64,000 bases of DNA from Deltaproteobacteria bacterium (GCA_021824175.1 JAKALP010000007.1:186001-250000); one strand, 5' to 3'; positions 1 through 9,335 are shown, counted from the first letter of the stretch. Numbers and translations are program-made. The notes: a model not told the origin generated them from the sequence alone.

Positions 1-1465
1 AATTGAGCAGTTGCTGGGTCAGCTGAGACCCTTTATGAATATTCTTCTCGATGGCCTTGAGCCGTTCGAGCTGCGGATGAGCCAGCCCCAAATCCATGGC
101 CATAATGGACACATATCCCTGGATGCTCATCAACAGATTATTGAAGTTATGGGCTACGCCGGCGGCCAGGGTGCTGACCGCCTCCAGCCGCTGTATCTGG
201 CCGACCATTTGAGCCAACCGTTCACTGTCGTGGGCCGACTTGCGCTGTTCGGTCATATCCCGGCTGATGCCCCGAAAACCAATGGGCTCGCCCTTGGCAT
301 TGGTGATCAGAGAAGCGGTGGTATCCAGATATCGGGTTTTGCCCTGGCTGTCGATGATTTCATAATCAGCGATTTTGCGGGGTTGACCGGTTTTATAAAT
401 CTGATTGTAGATGGCATAGATCTTCTTGGCCATCTCCGGGGTGGTGTACTGGCGATTGTTCATCCCCATGAGCTGATCGGCGGGATAACCGAAATTGTTA
501 ACGGTGGCATTGTTGAAGAAGGTCATGTTGCCGCCCAGATCGACCTCAAAACAGGCATCGTCGACATTCTCCACAAAATCTTTATAGCGCAGCAATTCCA
601 TCTCCTTGATGCGCTTTTCGGTGCGGTCGCGCGTGATGCCGCGAAAGCCGATGGGGGCGCCTTTATCATCGCGGATCAGCGAAGCCGACACCTCCAGGTA
701 TCGGGGCGTGCCGTCCTTGTGAATGATGGTGTAATCCAAGATAGTGAAGGGCTGGCCCGTCTTATAAACCTTGTTAAAGGTATGAAAGATATTCTTGGCA
801 TCTTCGCGGGAAGCAAAGCTGCGATGATTCATGCCCAGCAGCTCTTTGGACTGGTAGCCGTGGATCTTGCACATGGCCTCGTTGATAAAGATCATGGTGC
901 CGTCCAAATCCACCTCAAAGCAGCCATCCTCGATGCTTTCCACGAAATTACGGTAACGCTCCTGGTCGCGGTGGCTGGCCGAGGTGTCGCCGGTCAAGTC
1001 CCTGGCAATGCCGCGAAAGCCCTTGGGTTCACCACAGTCGTCGCTGACCAGTGCGATGGAGAGATCAATGACCTTGCTCTGGCCGTCGGGGCCTATCCAT
1101 TGAAAATCTGAAATCCTGGCGCTCGTTGCAGTGCAATAGACATTGTAGGCGATCTCGATCACCCGCTGGGCTAAAGCTGTGGAGGAGAAACGGCGGAAGT
1201 TTTTGCCCAGCAGGCTTTCAGCGTCAGGCCCTTGTAGGGCATATAGAGCGGTATTGGCATAGGTGAAATTGCCCTTGAGATCGACTTCATAATAGGCCTC
1301 CGGGAAGTCATCGAAAATCGAATTATTAGCGGCTGATTTGATGACCGCCGACCGCTGCTGAGATCGGCCCGATTCTTGAAAAAGCTTGAAAAACACCTTG
1401 TGTCTACTCCCCTCTGCGCTGGCCACAGCGCCGTCAACCGCCACACCCGTCAGGCGCGGACGCAA
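1..1465 (-). CDS. Multi-PAS sensor histidine kinase, 3' end cut by window edge
   Basis: Translating the minus strand gives an open frame that runs off the window start. It holds three consecutive PAS domains (about residues 50-150, 170-290 and 290-410; each has a YEVDL/FEVDL start and a GFRGI(A/S/T)RD end) and then a HisKA H-box, GVAHNFNNLL, near residue 436. The ATPase domain must lie outside the window. The product is inferred to be a soluble phosphorelay kinase, as no membrane segment is visible. The start is uncertain: an in-frame TGA sits just upstream of a TTG at 1465, and GTG codons further in are alternatives. A sigma-28-like promoter ends about 30 bp upstream of this TTG, which favours a start near it. 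The PAS repeats resemble those of the kinases at 39-45 kb. Confidence 0.85.
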   Translation of the reverse strand, partial: MRPRLTGVAVDGAVASAEGSRHKVFFKLFQESGRSQQRSAVIKSAANNSIFDDFPEAYYEVDLKGNFTYANTALYALQGPDAESLLGKNFRRFSSTALAQRVIEIAYNVYCTATSARISDFQWIGPDGQSKVIDLSIALVSDDCGEPKGFRGIARDLTGDTSASHRDQERYRNFVESIEDGCFEVDLDGTMIFINEAMCKIHGYQSKELLGMNHRSFASREDAKNIFHTFNKVYKTGQPFTILDYTIIHKDGTPRYLEVSASLIRDDKGAPIGFRGITRDRTEKRIKEMELLRYKDFVENVDDACFEVDLGGNMTFFNNATVNNFGYPADQLMGMNNRQYTTPEMAKKIYAIYNQIYKTGQPRKIADYEIIDSQGKTRYLDTTASLITNAKGEPIGFRGISRDMTEQRKSAHDSERLAQMVGQIQRLEAVSTLAAGVAHNFNNLLMSIQGYVSIMAMDLGLAHPQLERLKAIEKNIHKGSQLTQQLLN

Positions 1466-1494
1466 TCATGCCATTGAGTATGGTATTGACGCTA

Positions 1495-1521
1495 TTATCG
1501 GCGGGTTGCGGGAAATCTTGA
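1495..1521 (-). promoter_or_regulatory. Sigma-28 (FliA)-like promoter for the PAS kinase at 1-1465
   Basis: On the minus strand the sequence reads TCAAGATT, 11 bp, GCCGATAA. The known FliA consensus is TAAAGTTT-N11-GCCGATAA, so 14 of 16 positions match and the -10 is perfect. The predicted transcript starts about 20-25 nt before the TTG start. Position and orientation fit the downstream kinase. Inference only; no transcript data. Confidence 0.7.
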
Positions 1522-1599
1522 GGGGTGAATGGAACCGCTTGAGGTAATTTCAAAATGTTGCCCGCTAAAGCCCAACGGGATCTTCGACAATCAAGCTCA

Positions 1600-3327
1600 C
1601 TACGCGCTGGTCTGCACGATCAGCTCCTTACGGTAGTGATCCAGCAGAACCGCTTTGGAGAGCATGCCCACGAAGCGCTCGTTTTCCACCACGGGCAAGG
1701 CGCTCAGGTTTTCGCGCTCCATGAGGTTAAGCACATCGGCCAATTCATCGCCGGCGGTCACCGTGGGCACCTCGGTTTCCATCAACTGATCCACGAACAG
1801 GACCGAGTGCATTTGGCGGTCAAACAGATAGGGCCGGATACGGTCGACGAAAATCATGCCCTTATAACGCGATGTCCCGGGCTCATGTACCGGGAAGAGG
1901 TAACTGCGCGAGTGCTCAAGAATGGAGACAAAATCCCGCAGCAGCATATCGGCGGGCACGCAACGATAGCCGCTTTCCACCAGCTCGGCCACGGTCAGAT
2001 CGGAGAGCACGCGGGCATCGGTGCCGGGACGCAGGTACTGGCCCTTTTCGATCAGCTCGCGCAAATAGTAGGAGCCGGGCTCAATATAAAAACAGAAGGT
2101 GGAGGTCAGGGTCGACACCACGATCAGGGGCAGGATCACATCGTGACCGCCGGTGATCTCCACCACAAGAAATATGGCCGTCAAAGGGGCTTGCAATAAG
2201 CCACTGATCAAACCCGCGATACCCAGCAGGGCGAAGCAACCTTCCCCGGCCAGGGCCGCGGCCGGCACAACCCAGGTCAGCAGCCGGAAATAAAAGACCC
2301 CCAGCAGGCTGCCGATCATCAGACAAGGCGCGAAGATCCCGCCCGATCCGCCCCAGCCAATGGTCAGGCTGGTGGCCAGAACCTTTCCGACCATCAACAG
2401 GGCGGCCAAGCCCAGCCCCTGGTCAAAAGCGCCTTGGATCATCTGTTGAATGTAGCCATAGCCCTCGCCCAGCACCACCGGCCAGTAGATTCCGATCAAG
2501 CCGACGGCGCCGCCGCCCACCGCGGGCCGCAGCCAGCGGGGCAAGGGCGTGCCGTGGGCAAATCGGGCCATGCCGTTGAGCAGCCGGCCCAGAAGCACGG
2601 ATACGATGGTGGCCAGCACCACGACCCCGAAACTGGCGGCGATATCCACCGGATGAAGTCTAAACTGCTGGTGCTGAAAGACCAGCTCATCGCCTCGCAA
2701 CAGACGGCTGAGTTCGGTCCCGGCCACGGCCGAGATGGCGATGGGGATGATGTTGAAGGCCCGCCACTCACCCAGGATCACCTCCACGGTGAAGACCAAA
2801 CCAGTGAGGGGCGCGTTAAAGATGGCGGCGATGGCGCCGGCCGCGCCACAGCCTACGAGGATGACGCGCTGGCGCTCTTTCAAACGCAACCAGCGGGCGA
2901 TGTTCGAGCCCAAGGCCGCGCCGCTGATGACTACGGGCGCCTCCGGGCCGGCCGATCCGCCGCTGCCAATGGTCAGAAAACTGGAGATCAAGCGTGAAAA
3001 GCTGGTGCGAAAACGCAACCGGCCGCCCTGCTTGGAAACGGCATAGACCACCTCCGGCACGCCGTGGCCGGCCTGCTCTCTTAAAAGAAAGTTCAGAAAG
3101 ATGGCCGACAGGCTGGCGCCAACGGCCGGCAAAGCGACCCCCCACCAGTAATGATGGACGTCGGCCAGGGTCGCGGCGGCAAAATGCAGCGCCCGTCCCA
3201 GGGCCACGGCGGCCAGGCCGCTGCAAAGCCCTACCACGGCGGCCATGACAATCACCGTCAAGCGGTTGTCGGCGCGCATGATGGCCCATTTTCGCATGAT
3301 GGAATTGAGCAGGCGAGGTCGGGTCAT
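1600..3327 (-). CDS. ClC-family voltage-gated chloride channel/antiporter with C-terminal CBS pair
   Basis: About 575 residues, highly hydrophobic with many membrane helices. The ClC selectivity motifs are present: GSAGPEAPVV (aligning with GREGP, so the gating glutamate appears to be kept) and GSGGIFAPCL. The last ~140 residues look like a CBS-domain pair, which in this family binds adenine nucleotides and tunes gating. It should move Cl- (possibly with H+ exchange) across the inner membrane. The longest frame starts at a TTG at 3411 and would overlap the upstream gene by 65 bp. I chose the ATG at 3327, 19 bp after that gene's stop. The upstream EIIA-type regulator is on the same strand, so the two are probably cotranscribed. 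Confidence 0.9.
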   Translation of the reverse strand: MTRPRLLNSIMRKWAIMRADNRLTVIVMAAVVGLCSGLAAVALGRALHFAAATLADVHHYWWGVALPAVGASLSAIFLNFLLREQAGHGVPEVVYAVSKQGGRLRFRTSFSRLISSFLTIGSGGSAGPEAPVVISGAALGSNIARWLRLKERQRVILVGCGAAGAIAAIFNAPLTGLVFTVEVILGEWRAFNIIPIAISAVAGTELSRLLRGDELVFQHQQFRLHPVDIAASFGVVVLATIVSVLLGRLLNGMARFAHGTPLPRWLRPAVGGGAVGLIGIYWPVVLGEGYGYIQQMIQGAFDQGLGLAALLMVGKVLATSLTIGWGGSGGIFAPCLMIGSLLGVFYFRLLTWVVPAAALAGEGCFALLGIAGLISGLLQAPLTAIFLVVEITGGHDVILPLIVVSTLTSTFCFYIEPGSYYLRELIEKGQYLRPGTDARVLSDLTVAELVESGYRCVPADMLLRDFVSILEHSRSYLFPVHEPGTSRYKGMIFVDRIRPYLFDRQMHSVLFVDQLMETEVPTVTAGDELADVLNLMERENLSALPVVENERFVGMLSKAVLLDHYRKELIVQTSA

Positions 3328-3346
3328 GGGAGTGAGAACCGTGCTT

Positions 3347-4024
3347 TCACTTGGCTTGGGCTTCCATCCGCGCCACTGTCTCCAAAAGAGTTTTCGCGGG
3401 CGGCGCGCCAAGCAGAAAATCGCGAAAGCTTCGGTCCCGCAGGTAGAATGAGAGTTTGGAGAGCAGGCTCAGATGTTGTTTGGTCGAGTCGCTGAGCAGG
3501 ATCATCAACACGGATACCGGCTTATGGTCAATGGCCTCAAAGGGCACCGGATGTTCCAGAAAGCAGGTGGTGATTTGGGGCAACCGCAACCCAATGCCCG
3601 GATGGCTGCGGGGATGGGGTATGGCGATGCCGTGGCCGATACCGGTGGAGGCCAAATGTTCCCGCTCCAACAGCTTTTCATATACCTGCTGGCGCTCGGC
3701 GCTTTCCAGGTTGGGCGTCAGATCCACGGCCGATTTGAAAAGGATCTCCTTGCTGTCGCCCGCCAGATGATACAGAAATCCGCCGCGCCGCATGGCCGGC
3801 AAGATCCCCTCTCCCATGGTCTGCTGAACAGTCTGACCGGCCGAAGAATTTGGGATCGTCACCTTGAGCTGGTGTTCCTCGGCCCAGCGCGTCAGCATCT
3901 CATGGCGAATGTAGTAATCGCCGCGGTTCTGGTACATAGGAATCTTGCCTTGCCGAACCCAGCGTTGTACGGTTTCCACGGGCATATTGAGGCGTTCAGC
4001 CACCTCTTTTAGGTTGAGAGCCAT
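3347..4024 (-). CDS. Helix-turn-helix/PTS EIIA(Ntr)-type fusion regulator
   Basis: 225 residues. Residues 1-55 form an excisionase/MerR-like winged helix (LKEVAERLNMPVETVQRWV..GKIP). After a short linker, residues ~75-225 are a PtsN-type EIIA domain with the phosphorylatable histidine in GIAIPHPR (about H137) and the typical VSVLMILLS strand. EIIA(Ntr) proteins are phosphorylated by NPr and control ion transport and nitrogen responses. Fusion to a DNA-binding-like domain suggests a phosphorylation-controlled regulator. It lies directly upstream of the ClC gene with 19 bp between, so control of that transporter is a reasonable inference. No EI or HPr gene is in the window. Confidence 0.88.
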   Translation of the reverse strand: MALNLKEVAERLNMPVETVQRWVRQGKIPMYQNRGDYYIRHEMLTRWAEEHQLKVTIPNSSAGQTVQQTMGEGILPAMRRGGFLYHLAGDSKEILFKSAVDLTPNLESAERQQVYEKLLEREHLASTGIGHGIAIPHPRSHPGIGLRLPQITTCFLEHPVPFEAIDHKPVSVLMILLSDSTKQHLSLLSKLSFYLRDRSFRDFLLGAPPAKTLLETVARMEAQAK

Positions 4025-4146
4025 AATAGCGAAACGTCGTCCCTTAGCATCCTAGCCGTGAGTATGTTCCTGTCTCGATTGCAAAATATAGAGCCATTAA
4101 CATTAAATACGGCTGAAAATGTCAATACTTAAAAAAGGAGATCCCC

Positions 4147-4308
4147 ATGTCCCGCTACGAATGTCCCTGTGGTTATGTCTATGACCCCGCCGAAGGCGAT
4201 GCCGCCCACAACATCCAGATGGGCACCCCCTTTGAAGATCTACCCGATGACTGGGTCTGCCCCAAGTGCGGCGCTGAAAAAGAATTTTTCGAAAAGCTCG
4301 ATGATTGA
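4147..4308 (+). CDS. Rubredoxin with CxC first knuckle
   Basis: 53 residues, too short for most ORF filters. The protein has [15 protein letters not shown] near the N-terminus and DDWVCPKCG near the C-terminus, the two iron knuckles of rubredoxin, a one-electron Fe(Cys)4 carrier of anaerobes. The first knuckle reads C-P-C-G instead of the usual C-x-x-C-G, so the two ligands are one residue closer. A strong ribosome-binding site (AAAAAAGGAG) ends 6 nt before the ATG at 4147. It converges with the hybrid kinase on the other strand, with only 8 bp between stops. Partners (rubrerythrin, oxidoreductases) are not in the window. Confidence 0.93.
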   Translation: MSRYECPCGYVYDPAEGDAAHNIQMGTPFEDLPDDWVCPKCGAEKEFFEKLDD

Positions 4309-4316
4309 TTTCCTGA

Positions 4317-7208
4317 TCAGGCCAATCTCTTGCTTTTATCCAGCGCCCGCCGCACCACGGCCGCCAGTTCGTGCATGCGCAAAGGCTTGGTGACCCAGTC
4401 GGCGATCCCGTTTTGCTGCATGATGGATTGATCCGGTCCAGCGGCATTGCCCGTGCACAGCACCACCGGCAGGTCCGGGCGTATGGCGTGAATATCGAGG
4501 GCCAACTGATCGCCGGTGATCCGGGGCATGGTCAGATCGCTCAAAACCAAGTCAAACCCGCCGGGGTTCCGGCGCACCTGGTCCAGGGCCTCCTGGGCCG
4601 CCGAGCATGCAGTCACCGCATACCCCAAGCGGGTCAGCATTTTCTCCATCAATTGGATCAAGGCCGGTTCATCGTCCACGGCCAGAATGCGTTCACTGCC
4701 GCCAGGCATCTGCTTTGGCTCAGGCTCGCTGGCAGCCACGCTCCCCTTGGCCGGGTGGAAGTAAATCTCAAATGCGGTCCCCTCGCCCACCGCGCTGCGC
4801 ACCTGAACGGCCGCATCGTGGCTTTTCACAATGCCCAGCACCACGGCCAATCCCAAACCGGACCCGCGCTCCGGCCCCTTGGTGGTGTAATAGGGATCAA
4901 AGATCCGCGATAGACTTTCGGGCGGGATGCCCACACCCGTATCGGCCACACCAAGGCAAAGGTAATCTCCGGCCGCCAACTCGCCGTTCACGGTGTGGGT
5001 GGGTGCCTCCAGGGCGCGGGCCTTAAGGGTCACCTGGATGGTGCCGCCCCTCTTTTCCATGGCATGGAAGGCATTGGTGCATAGATTCATCAGGATTTGA
5101 TGGATTTGGGCTGGATCGGCCAGCACCGGAGCCAAATCGTTTTCAATGTAGGGTTCGATGCCGATGTTGGCGGGCAGGGAGGCGCGCAGCAATTTCAACG
5201 ACTCCTTGACCAAAGGCGCCAGGAGCACGGGTTTGCGCTCTTCCTTGCTTTTGCGGCTGAAGCTCAGCAATTGGCGCACCACATCCCGGCCCCGCAGACT
5301 GGCGGTGCGGATCTCCTGGAGTTGAAAATGGGCTGGGTTCCACTCAGGCACATCGGCCATGGCCAGCTCGGTATTGCCCAGAATAATACCCAGGATATTG
5401 TTGAAGTCGTGGGCAATGCCGCCGGTCAGGGTGGCCACGGCCTCCATCTTCTGAGCCTGGCGCAACTGCTGCTCCATGGCTAGCTTCTCGGTGATATCCC
5501 GGTAGATGGTCATTTTGGAAACCGTGCCGTCGCCGTGGCGAATGGGGGCATGGACGGCATGGTAGCGGCGCTGGTTTTGTTCCAGTACTGATTCGTTTTC
5601 CGTGCGCTTTCCGGCATGGACTTCGGGCAGCATGCAATCCAGGCATGGCGTATGCCGGCCTTTGATCGCTTCAAAGCAGGGCCGGCCCACGGCATCGGTC
5701 CCAAGGATGGCGGCCATGGCCGGATTGACAAAGCTGACCCGCCGATCCGGCGAACAGATATAGGCCGGATCGGGCATGGCCTCCATCATGGACCGGTATT
5801 TCGCTTCGCTTTCACGCAATTGCTGCTCCAGCTCTTTGAGCGCCGTGATATCCATGAAAATAGTGGCGAAATAGCCTTTCTGGTGGGAGAAGGCCGAAAC
5901 GTCGAACCAGCGTTTCAGGGGCGCGGCATACTGTTCGAAACGAATGGCCTGGCCGCTCAGGGCCACCCGGCCGTAAGCGCCGATCCAGTCGGCCGGGTCT
6001 TTTTCAATACCCGGCAGCGCTTCAGTGACACATTTGCCAACCACGCCCTCTGCTTTCAAACCGGTCAAGGTTTCAAAAGCTGGATTGATTTCCAGGAACC
6101 GGTAATTCATCGGTTGGCCGTTAGGGTTCAGGATCACCTCATGCAGGGCGAAACCGCTCAGCATGTGGCTGAACAACGCCCGATAACGCGCTTCGCTCTC
6201 GGTTAATTCATCCACCACCTTGAGGCGCTGGGCGGCCTCGGCTTTCAGATCCGCATTGGCCTGGCTGAGCTCGGCCGTGCGCTGCCGGATGCGCTCTTCC
6301 AGGTGACGCTGATTCTCATACAGGCGACCGGACATGGTGTTGAAAGCCTGGGTGAGAATCCGCAACTCCCTGCCCGGCGGCGTCCCCAAGGGGTTGTTGA
6401 GCGGCGCCAGGCCACTGGCCACCTTGTCCATCTGATCGGCGATGCGCACGATGGGGTTGCACACGGTGCTTTGGATGCTCCAAAACTGCATCATAAAGAA
6501 GGCGGCCAGCAAGGAGAGCAGGATCAGCGATAACATCCATGAAAAATGGTTGGCATTGCCATATGCTTTGGCCAGGGGGATGCGGATGGAGATGGCCGAC
6601 ACCACTTCATCCGCCCGGCGCTGAAAGCTGCGCTGATCGCCGTAACGGGCCACCAGATCGGCCGGGGCCTGATCGGGCGTGCTATGGCAGCGCATGCAGC
6701 CGGCCTCCATGGATTCGCCGCGGCGCAGGACCACCAAATAAGGCCGGCCGTCCAAAGTGCGCACCTGGGACTCAAATTCCAGGGAGGGATTGGCATTGAT
6801 CTTATCGATAAAGGCCCGTTCCACGGTATCGGCTTCGTTCTCGGGGCTGCGGGCGTTGATGGCGCACTCTTTATAGTAGAATTCCTGGTTGCCCATGCTT
6901 TGGAAGTATTTCTGGATTTCGCGCACCGCGTAAGTGGAAGACATCCAGACCGGGTCAAAGTAGCTCGGCGGTTTGACGGCATCGGTGATGGGAAACAGAG
7001 CAGGTTTGAGCTGATGGGAAAAGTAGGTATGAATGGCCAGGGTGCGATCCAGGATCACCTGGGAGGTGATACGCGCGTCGGCCAGCGCCTCCATGCGCAT
7101 ATACCGGTTGATCGTCACCACCAGCAGGATGGCCGCCACCGAAAATATTCCAATGCTGATCAGCAGAATCCGGATGCTGATGGATAAGCGGACAAATATT
7201 TGACGCAT
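4317..7208 (-). CDS. Haem-motif (DUF3365/Tll0287-like) hybrid histidine kinase
   Basis: About 963 residues. Order: membrane helix (~10-35), periplasmic DUF3365-like sensor with a CMRCH haem-c motif (about C171), second membrane helix (~225-245), HAMP, coiled coil, two PAS domains, HisKA with GGIAHDFNNILG, HATPase (N and G boxes), and a C-terminal receiver with VDDE, LSDLTMP and TKPL. A CxxCH in a periplasmic sensor suggests covalent haem and redox or gas sensing; this is inference from the motif. The second PAS contains CxxC-type cysteines (CLDCMLPE). The longest frame starts at a TTG, but a GGAGG lies 5 nt before the ATG at 7208, so I start there. Confidence 0.9.
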   Translation of the reverse strand: MRQIFVRLSISIRILLISIGIFSVAAILLVVTINRYMRMEALADARITSQVILDRTLAIHTYFSHQLKPALFPITDAVKPPSYFDPVWMSSTYAVREIQKYFQSMGNQEFYYKECAINARSPENEADTVERAFIDKINANPSLEFESQVRTLDGRPYLVVLRRGESMEAGCMRCHSTPDQAPADLVARYGDQRSFQRRADEVVSAISIRIPLAKAYGNANHFSWMLSLILLSLLAAFFMMQFWSIQSTVCNPIVRIADQMDKVASGLAPLNNPLGTPPGRELRILTQAFNTMSGRLYENQRHLEERIRQRTAELSQANADLKAEAAQRLKVVDELTESEARYRALFSHMLSGFALHEVILNPNGQPMNYRFLEINPAFETLTGLKAEGVVGKCVTEALPGIEKDPADWIGAYGRVALSGQAIRFEQYAAPLKRWFDVSAFSHQKGYFATIFMDITALKELEQQLRESEAKYRSMMEAMPDPAYICSPDRRVSFVNPAMAAILGTDAVGRPCFEAIKGRHTPCLDCMLPEVHAGKRTENESVLEQNQRRYHAVHAPIRHGDGTVSKMTIYRDITEKLAMEQQLRQAQKMEAVATLTGGIAHDFNNILGIILGNTELAMADVPEWNPAHFQLQEIRTASLRGRDVVRQLLSFSRKSKEERKPVLLAPLVKESLKLLRASLPANIGIEPYIENDLAPVLADPAQIHQILMNLCTNAFHAMEKRGGTIQVTLKARALEAPTHTVNGELAAGDYLCLGVADTGVGIPPESLSRIFDPYYTTKGPERGSGLGLAVVLGIVKSHDAAVQVRSAVGEGTAFEIYFHPAKGSVAASEPEPKQMPGGSERILAVDDEPALIQLMEKMLTRLGYAVTACSAAQEALDQVRRNPGGFDLVLSDLTMPRITGDQLALDIHAIRPDLPVVLCTGNAAGPDQSIMQQNGIADWVTKPLRMHELAAVVRRALDKSKRLA

Positions 7209-7480
7209 CGAACCCTCCAAAGGAGCGGATTAAAGGCCCATGTGCAGGTCGACCGGTGCCGGAACTGAGACAGGCGAAGAAGATACCAGGGCGGAAGCGC
7301 TTGGGAATAGGGGCAGGCGTGTGGATAGAATATACTCTGGCCACCTCTGAAACGCAATCTGGGCCGAAGGGAACAGGCAGATCACTCCTTTGGAGTAAAA
7401 CTTAGCAATAGTGATGCCACGAACGTCGGTGGTCTGCGGCATGGCACCGCGGTTTTCAAACCATCGCAAAACATTCGCGG
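7209..7480. other. Intergenic gap, nothing convincing seen
   Basis: About 270 bp between the hybrid kinase start and the stop of the next minus-strand gene. Short open frames cross it but have no ribosome-binding site or family resemblance. It probably holds the kinase promoter. Confidence 0.5.
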
Positions 7481-8476
7481 TTATCCGAAAAGAATGGGCC
7501 AGGCCGCGCTGAGCCCAAACAACAGAGCGCTGAGCGCGATGCGCCATCCGGCCTGCCGCAATCGCCGCCTTGCTGGCTCGGCCGCCTGGGGGTAGCGGCG
7601 CGACACGCCCCAGACCGTCAGCGCCGCCACACACTCCAAAGTCGCCCAGGCCGGCAGGCCGAAATAGATCAGGCCCACGGCCTTATGATCCGCCAAAAAC
7701 AGGCACCAGGGGCAAGGATGAAAGCGCGTCTGGTAGATGTAGGGCGCCACCTCCAAGGTGAGGCCCTGGTACAGCGCCACCCACCACAGCACCAGCCCGG
7801 CGCCGCAGGCGATTATTACTCCTTTGCCCGCCAAGGCCGGCCTGCGCCACCACCGCAATCCGCGGCCCGCCATGAAGAGGGTCAGGCTCAAACTCAACAG
7901 CAGCCAGGTGTGTCCGGAGATGGAAAAATTAAAAATCGTGCCCAGGCGGCCGGTATCCCGGAGCTGATCGTACAATAGCGCGCAGCAGCTCACCGGCCCT
8001 TGGCGGCCGGCAGCCCTTAGCGCTTCAATCCCTCGCCAGAACGCCAGGATCATGAACGGCGCGATCAAAAGCAACCAGCGGCTCTGGAGATCCGCCGGTA
8101 GGGCCTTGGTGTGGCCGCGGTCCAGAACCTCAACCGCGCGCCAGCAGTAAAACAGCACCAGGGTCGCGGCCATCAAAATTAAGAATTGGCGGCCGGCCGC
8201 ACCCATGGCCTGGAGCACGCCGCTGCCGCACATGGCGCCCGGCACCACTGAAACCCACAAATTGGTCACGCCGGCCAGGACCAGAATAAAGGCCGCCGCC
8301 TGCAACCCCATGGTCCAACGCCCCAACAATGCGGCTTTGGTCAGTGCCTGCTGATGTCCAGCCCCATTTTGGGCCGCGTTCAGATGGGTCAGTAATAACC
8401 AGAGGGCCTTCAGATAACTAGCCCCGGCTGCTGCCATCACCAGCCCAATGGCCCAGGTCAGTGGGTGTTGACTCAA
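7481..8476 (-). CDS. Polytopic membrane protein with CPWC motif, NosL neighbour
   Basis: 331 residues with about eight hydrophobic helices; I do not recognise the family. Cysteine motifs are AMCGSG, SCCALLYD and, before the penultimate helix, FHPCPWCLF, a CxxC at a membrane boundary that could be redox-active or bind metal. The start is TTG at 8476, supported by AAGGAG seven nt upstream. The upstream gene on the same strand encodes NosL, and a SafE-like protein is divergent beyond it, so a role in copper handling or thiol/sulfur redox chemistry at the inner membrane is a guess from context. It is not an obvious DsbB or VKOR, although the CPWC placement is reminiscent of those. Confidence 0.8.
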   Translation of the reverse strand: MSQHPLTWAIGLVMAAAGASYLKALWLLLTHLNAAQNGAGHQQALTKAALLGRWTMGLQAAAFILVLAGVTNLWVSVVPGAMCGSGVLQAMGAAGRQFLILMAATLVLFYCWRAVEVLDRGHTKALPADLQSRWLLLIAPFMILAFWRGIEALRAAGRQGPVSCCALLYDQLRDTGRLGTIFNFSISGHTWLLLSLSLTLFMAGRGLRWWRRPALAGKGVIIACGAGLVLWWVALYQGLTLEVAPYIYQTRFHPCPWCLFLADHKAVGLIYFGLPAWATLECVAALTVWGVSRRYPQAAEPARRRLRQAGWRIALSALLFGLSAAWPILFG

Positions 8477-8569
8477 ATTATTACTCCTTGCCGCTTGGCG
8501 TCGTTGCCCCTTTGAGTGGGAGAATATACTTAACTAAATTAGGGGTGGGGGAGTTTTTCGTTTAGCGGC

Positions 8570-8650
8570 CCGTCATTCCCGCGAAGGCGGGAATCCAGAG
8601 TCTTAGGATGCCATCACGCCGGGTGCCCGCCTGCGCGGGCATGACGGAAG
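8570..8650. repeat. Inverted repeat of the GTCATTCCCGCG family
   Basis: The left arm (GTCATTCCCGCGAAGGCGGG) and the right arm (ending CCTGCGCGGGCATGACGG) can pair into a long hairpin. The same element recurs near 28427-28503 and 53261-53352. It lies between nosL and the CPWC gene and may act as a terminator or mRNA-end hairpin. Confidence 0.8.
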
Positions 8651-8689
8651 AAACTCCCCGATGCCTGAACTAAATGGCGCCTGAGGATG

Positions 8690-9253
8690 CTAACGATCGC
8701 CAAAAATTTGCGACCACAATTCAGGCGTCATCTGCGCGAGCTGGAAAACAAGCTTGCCACCGTGTTGCGCTTTGAACCGCTCCACCTCCGCCTCGCTTGG
8801 CAGGGCCACCAGGGCCGGCCCCATGGGACCGACCACATCCGAGCCCGCCACCCACCAGGCTTTGCGGGCATCAATGGACTGACCGCTGAAAAAGTCCCGC
8901 GTCACCAGGCGCGCGATCTTCTCCTGGGGCGCATTCAAATAGACCGACGAGGCGTGCCAGGCCCGCAACAAGCACCCATTGCCGCAGAAGTAAAAGGTGC
9001 GGCCGTCGCTCAGCACCATGGCCGCGGCGGTCTGGGGCCGCTTGGCCGGAAACATGGCGCAGACCGGGCAACGGTCCTGGTCGCCGATCTGCATTTGGCC
9101 GTCAGCCGTCAATGTTTTCTGGGCCGGTAAGGGACGTTGATCAATCCGTATGCCGGAAATGGCGGCATTATCCGCCCCGGCGGACAGACACCAGAGTAGA
9201 AGAAGCACTCCACACATACCAAACAGACCGGCGACTTTCTTTCGCTTTGACAT
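8690..9253 (-). CDS. nosL: NosL-family copper-binding protein
   Basis: 187 residues. A hydrophobic N-terminal segment (residues ~7-27) ends in LLLWCLSAG, either a weak lipobox or a membrane anchor. The NosL core follows: RCPVCAM, a TFYFCGNGCLLRAWH segment, then the WWVAGSDVVGPMGPALVALP signature. NosL proteins bind Cu(I) and serve as copper chaperones for nitrous oxide reductase and in other metal contexts. No nosZ is present here, so the target is unknown. Extra cysteine pairs (CPVC, CGNGC) are potential metal or disulfide sites. Ribosome-binding site AAGGAGG sits just before the ATG at 9253. Confidence 0.9.
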   Translation of the reverse strand: MSKRKKVAGLFGMCGVLLLLWCLSAGADNAAISGIRIDQRPLPAQKTLTADGQMQIGDQDRCPVCAMFPAKRPQTAAAMVLSDGRTFYFCGNGCLLRAWHASSVYLNAPQEKIARLVTRDFFSGQSIDARKAWWVAGSDVVGPMGPALVALPSEAEVERFKAQHGGKLVFQLAQMTPELWSQIFGDR

Positions 9254-9335
9254 AGGCCTCCTTTCCTGAGCATAACTCCAGCACAGGACGACGATGTTTG
9301 TTTTGGCGCGCGCTTTAAAAGAAGCGTTAGCGATT

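Noticed and set aside
11-1111. Long plus-strand open frame opposite the PAS kinase
   Set aside because: It mirrors the kinase coding strand; the minus strand shows three PAS domains and an H-box.
1171-1446. 91-residue minus-strand frame
   Set aside because: Out of frame with the PAS kinase that spans the same bases.
1555-2199. Plus-strand frame opposite the ClC gene
   Set aside because: Shadow of the ClC coding strand; no family resemblance.
4079-4107. Sigma-70 promoter before rubredoxin (TTGCAA ... ATTAAA)
   Set aside because: Only 7 of 12 consensus positions match; too weak to list.
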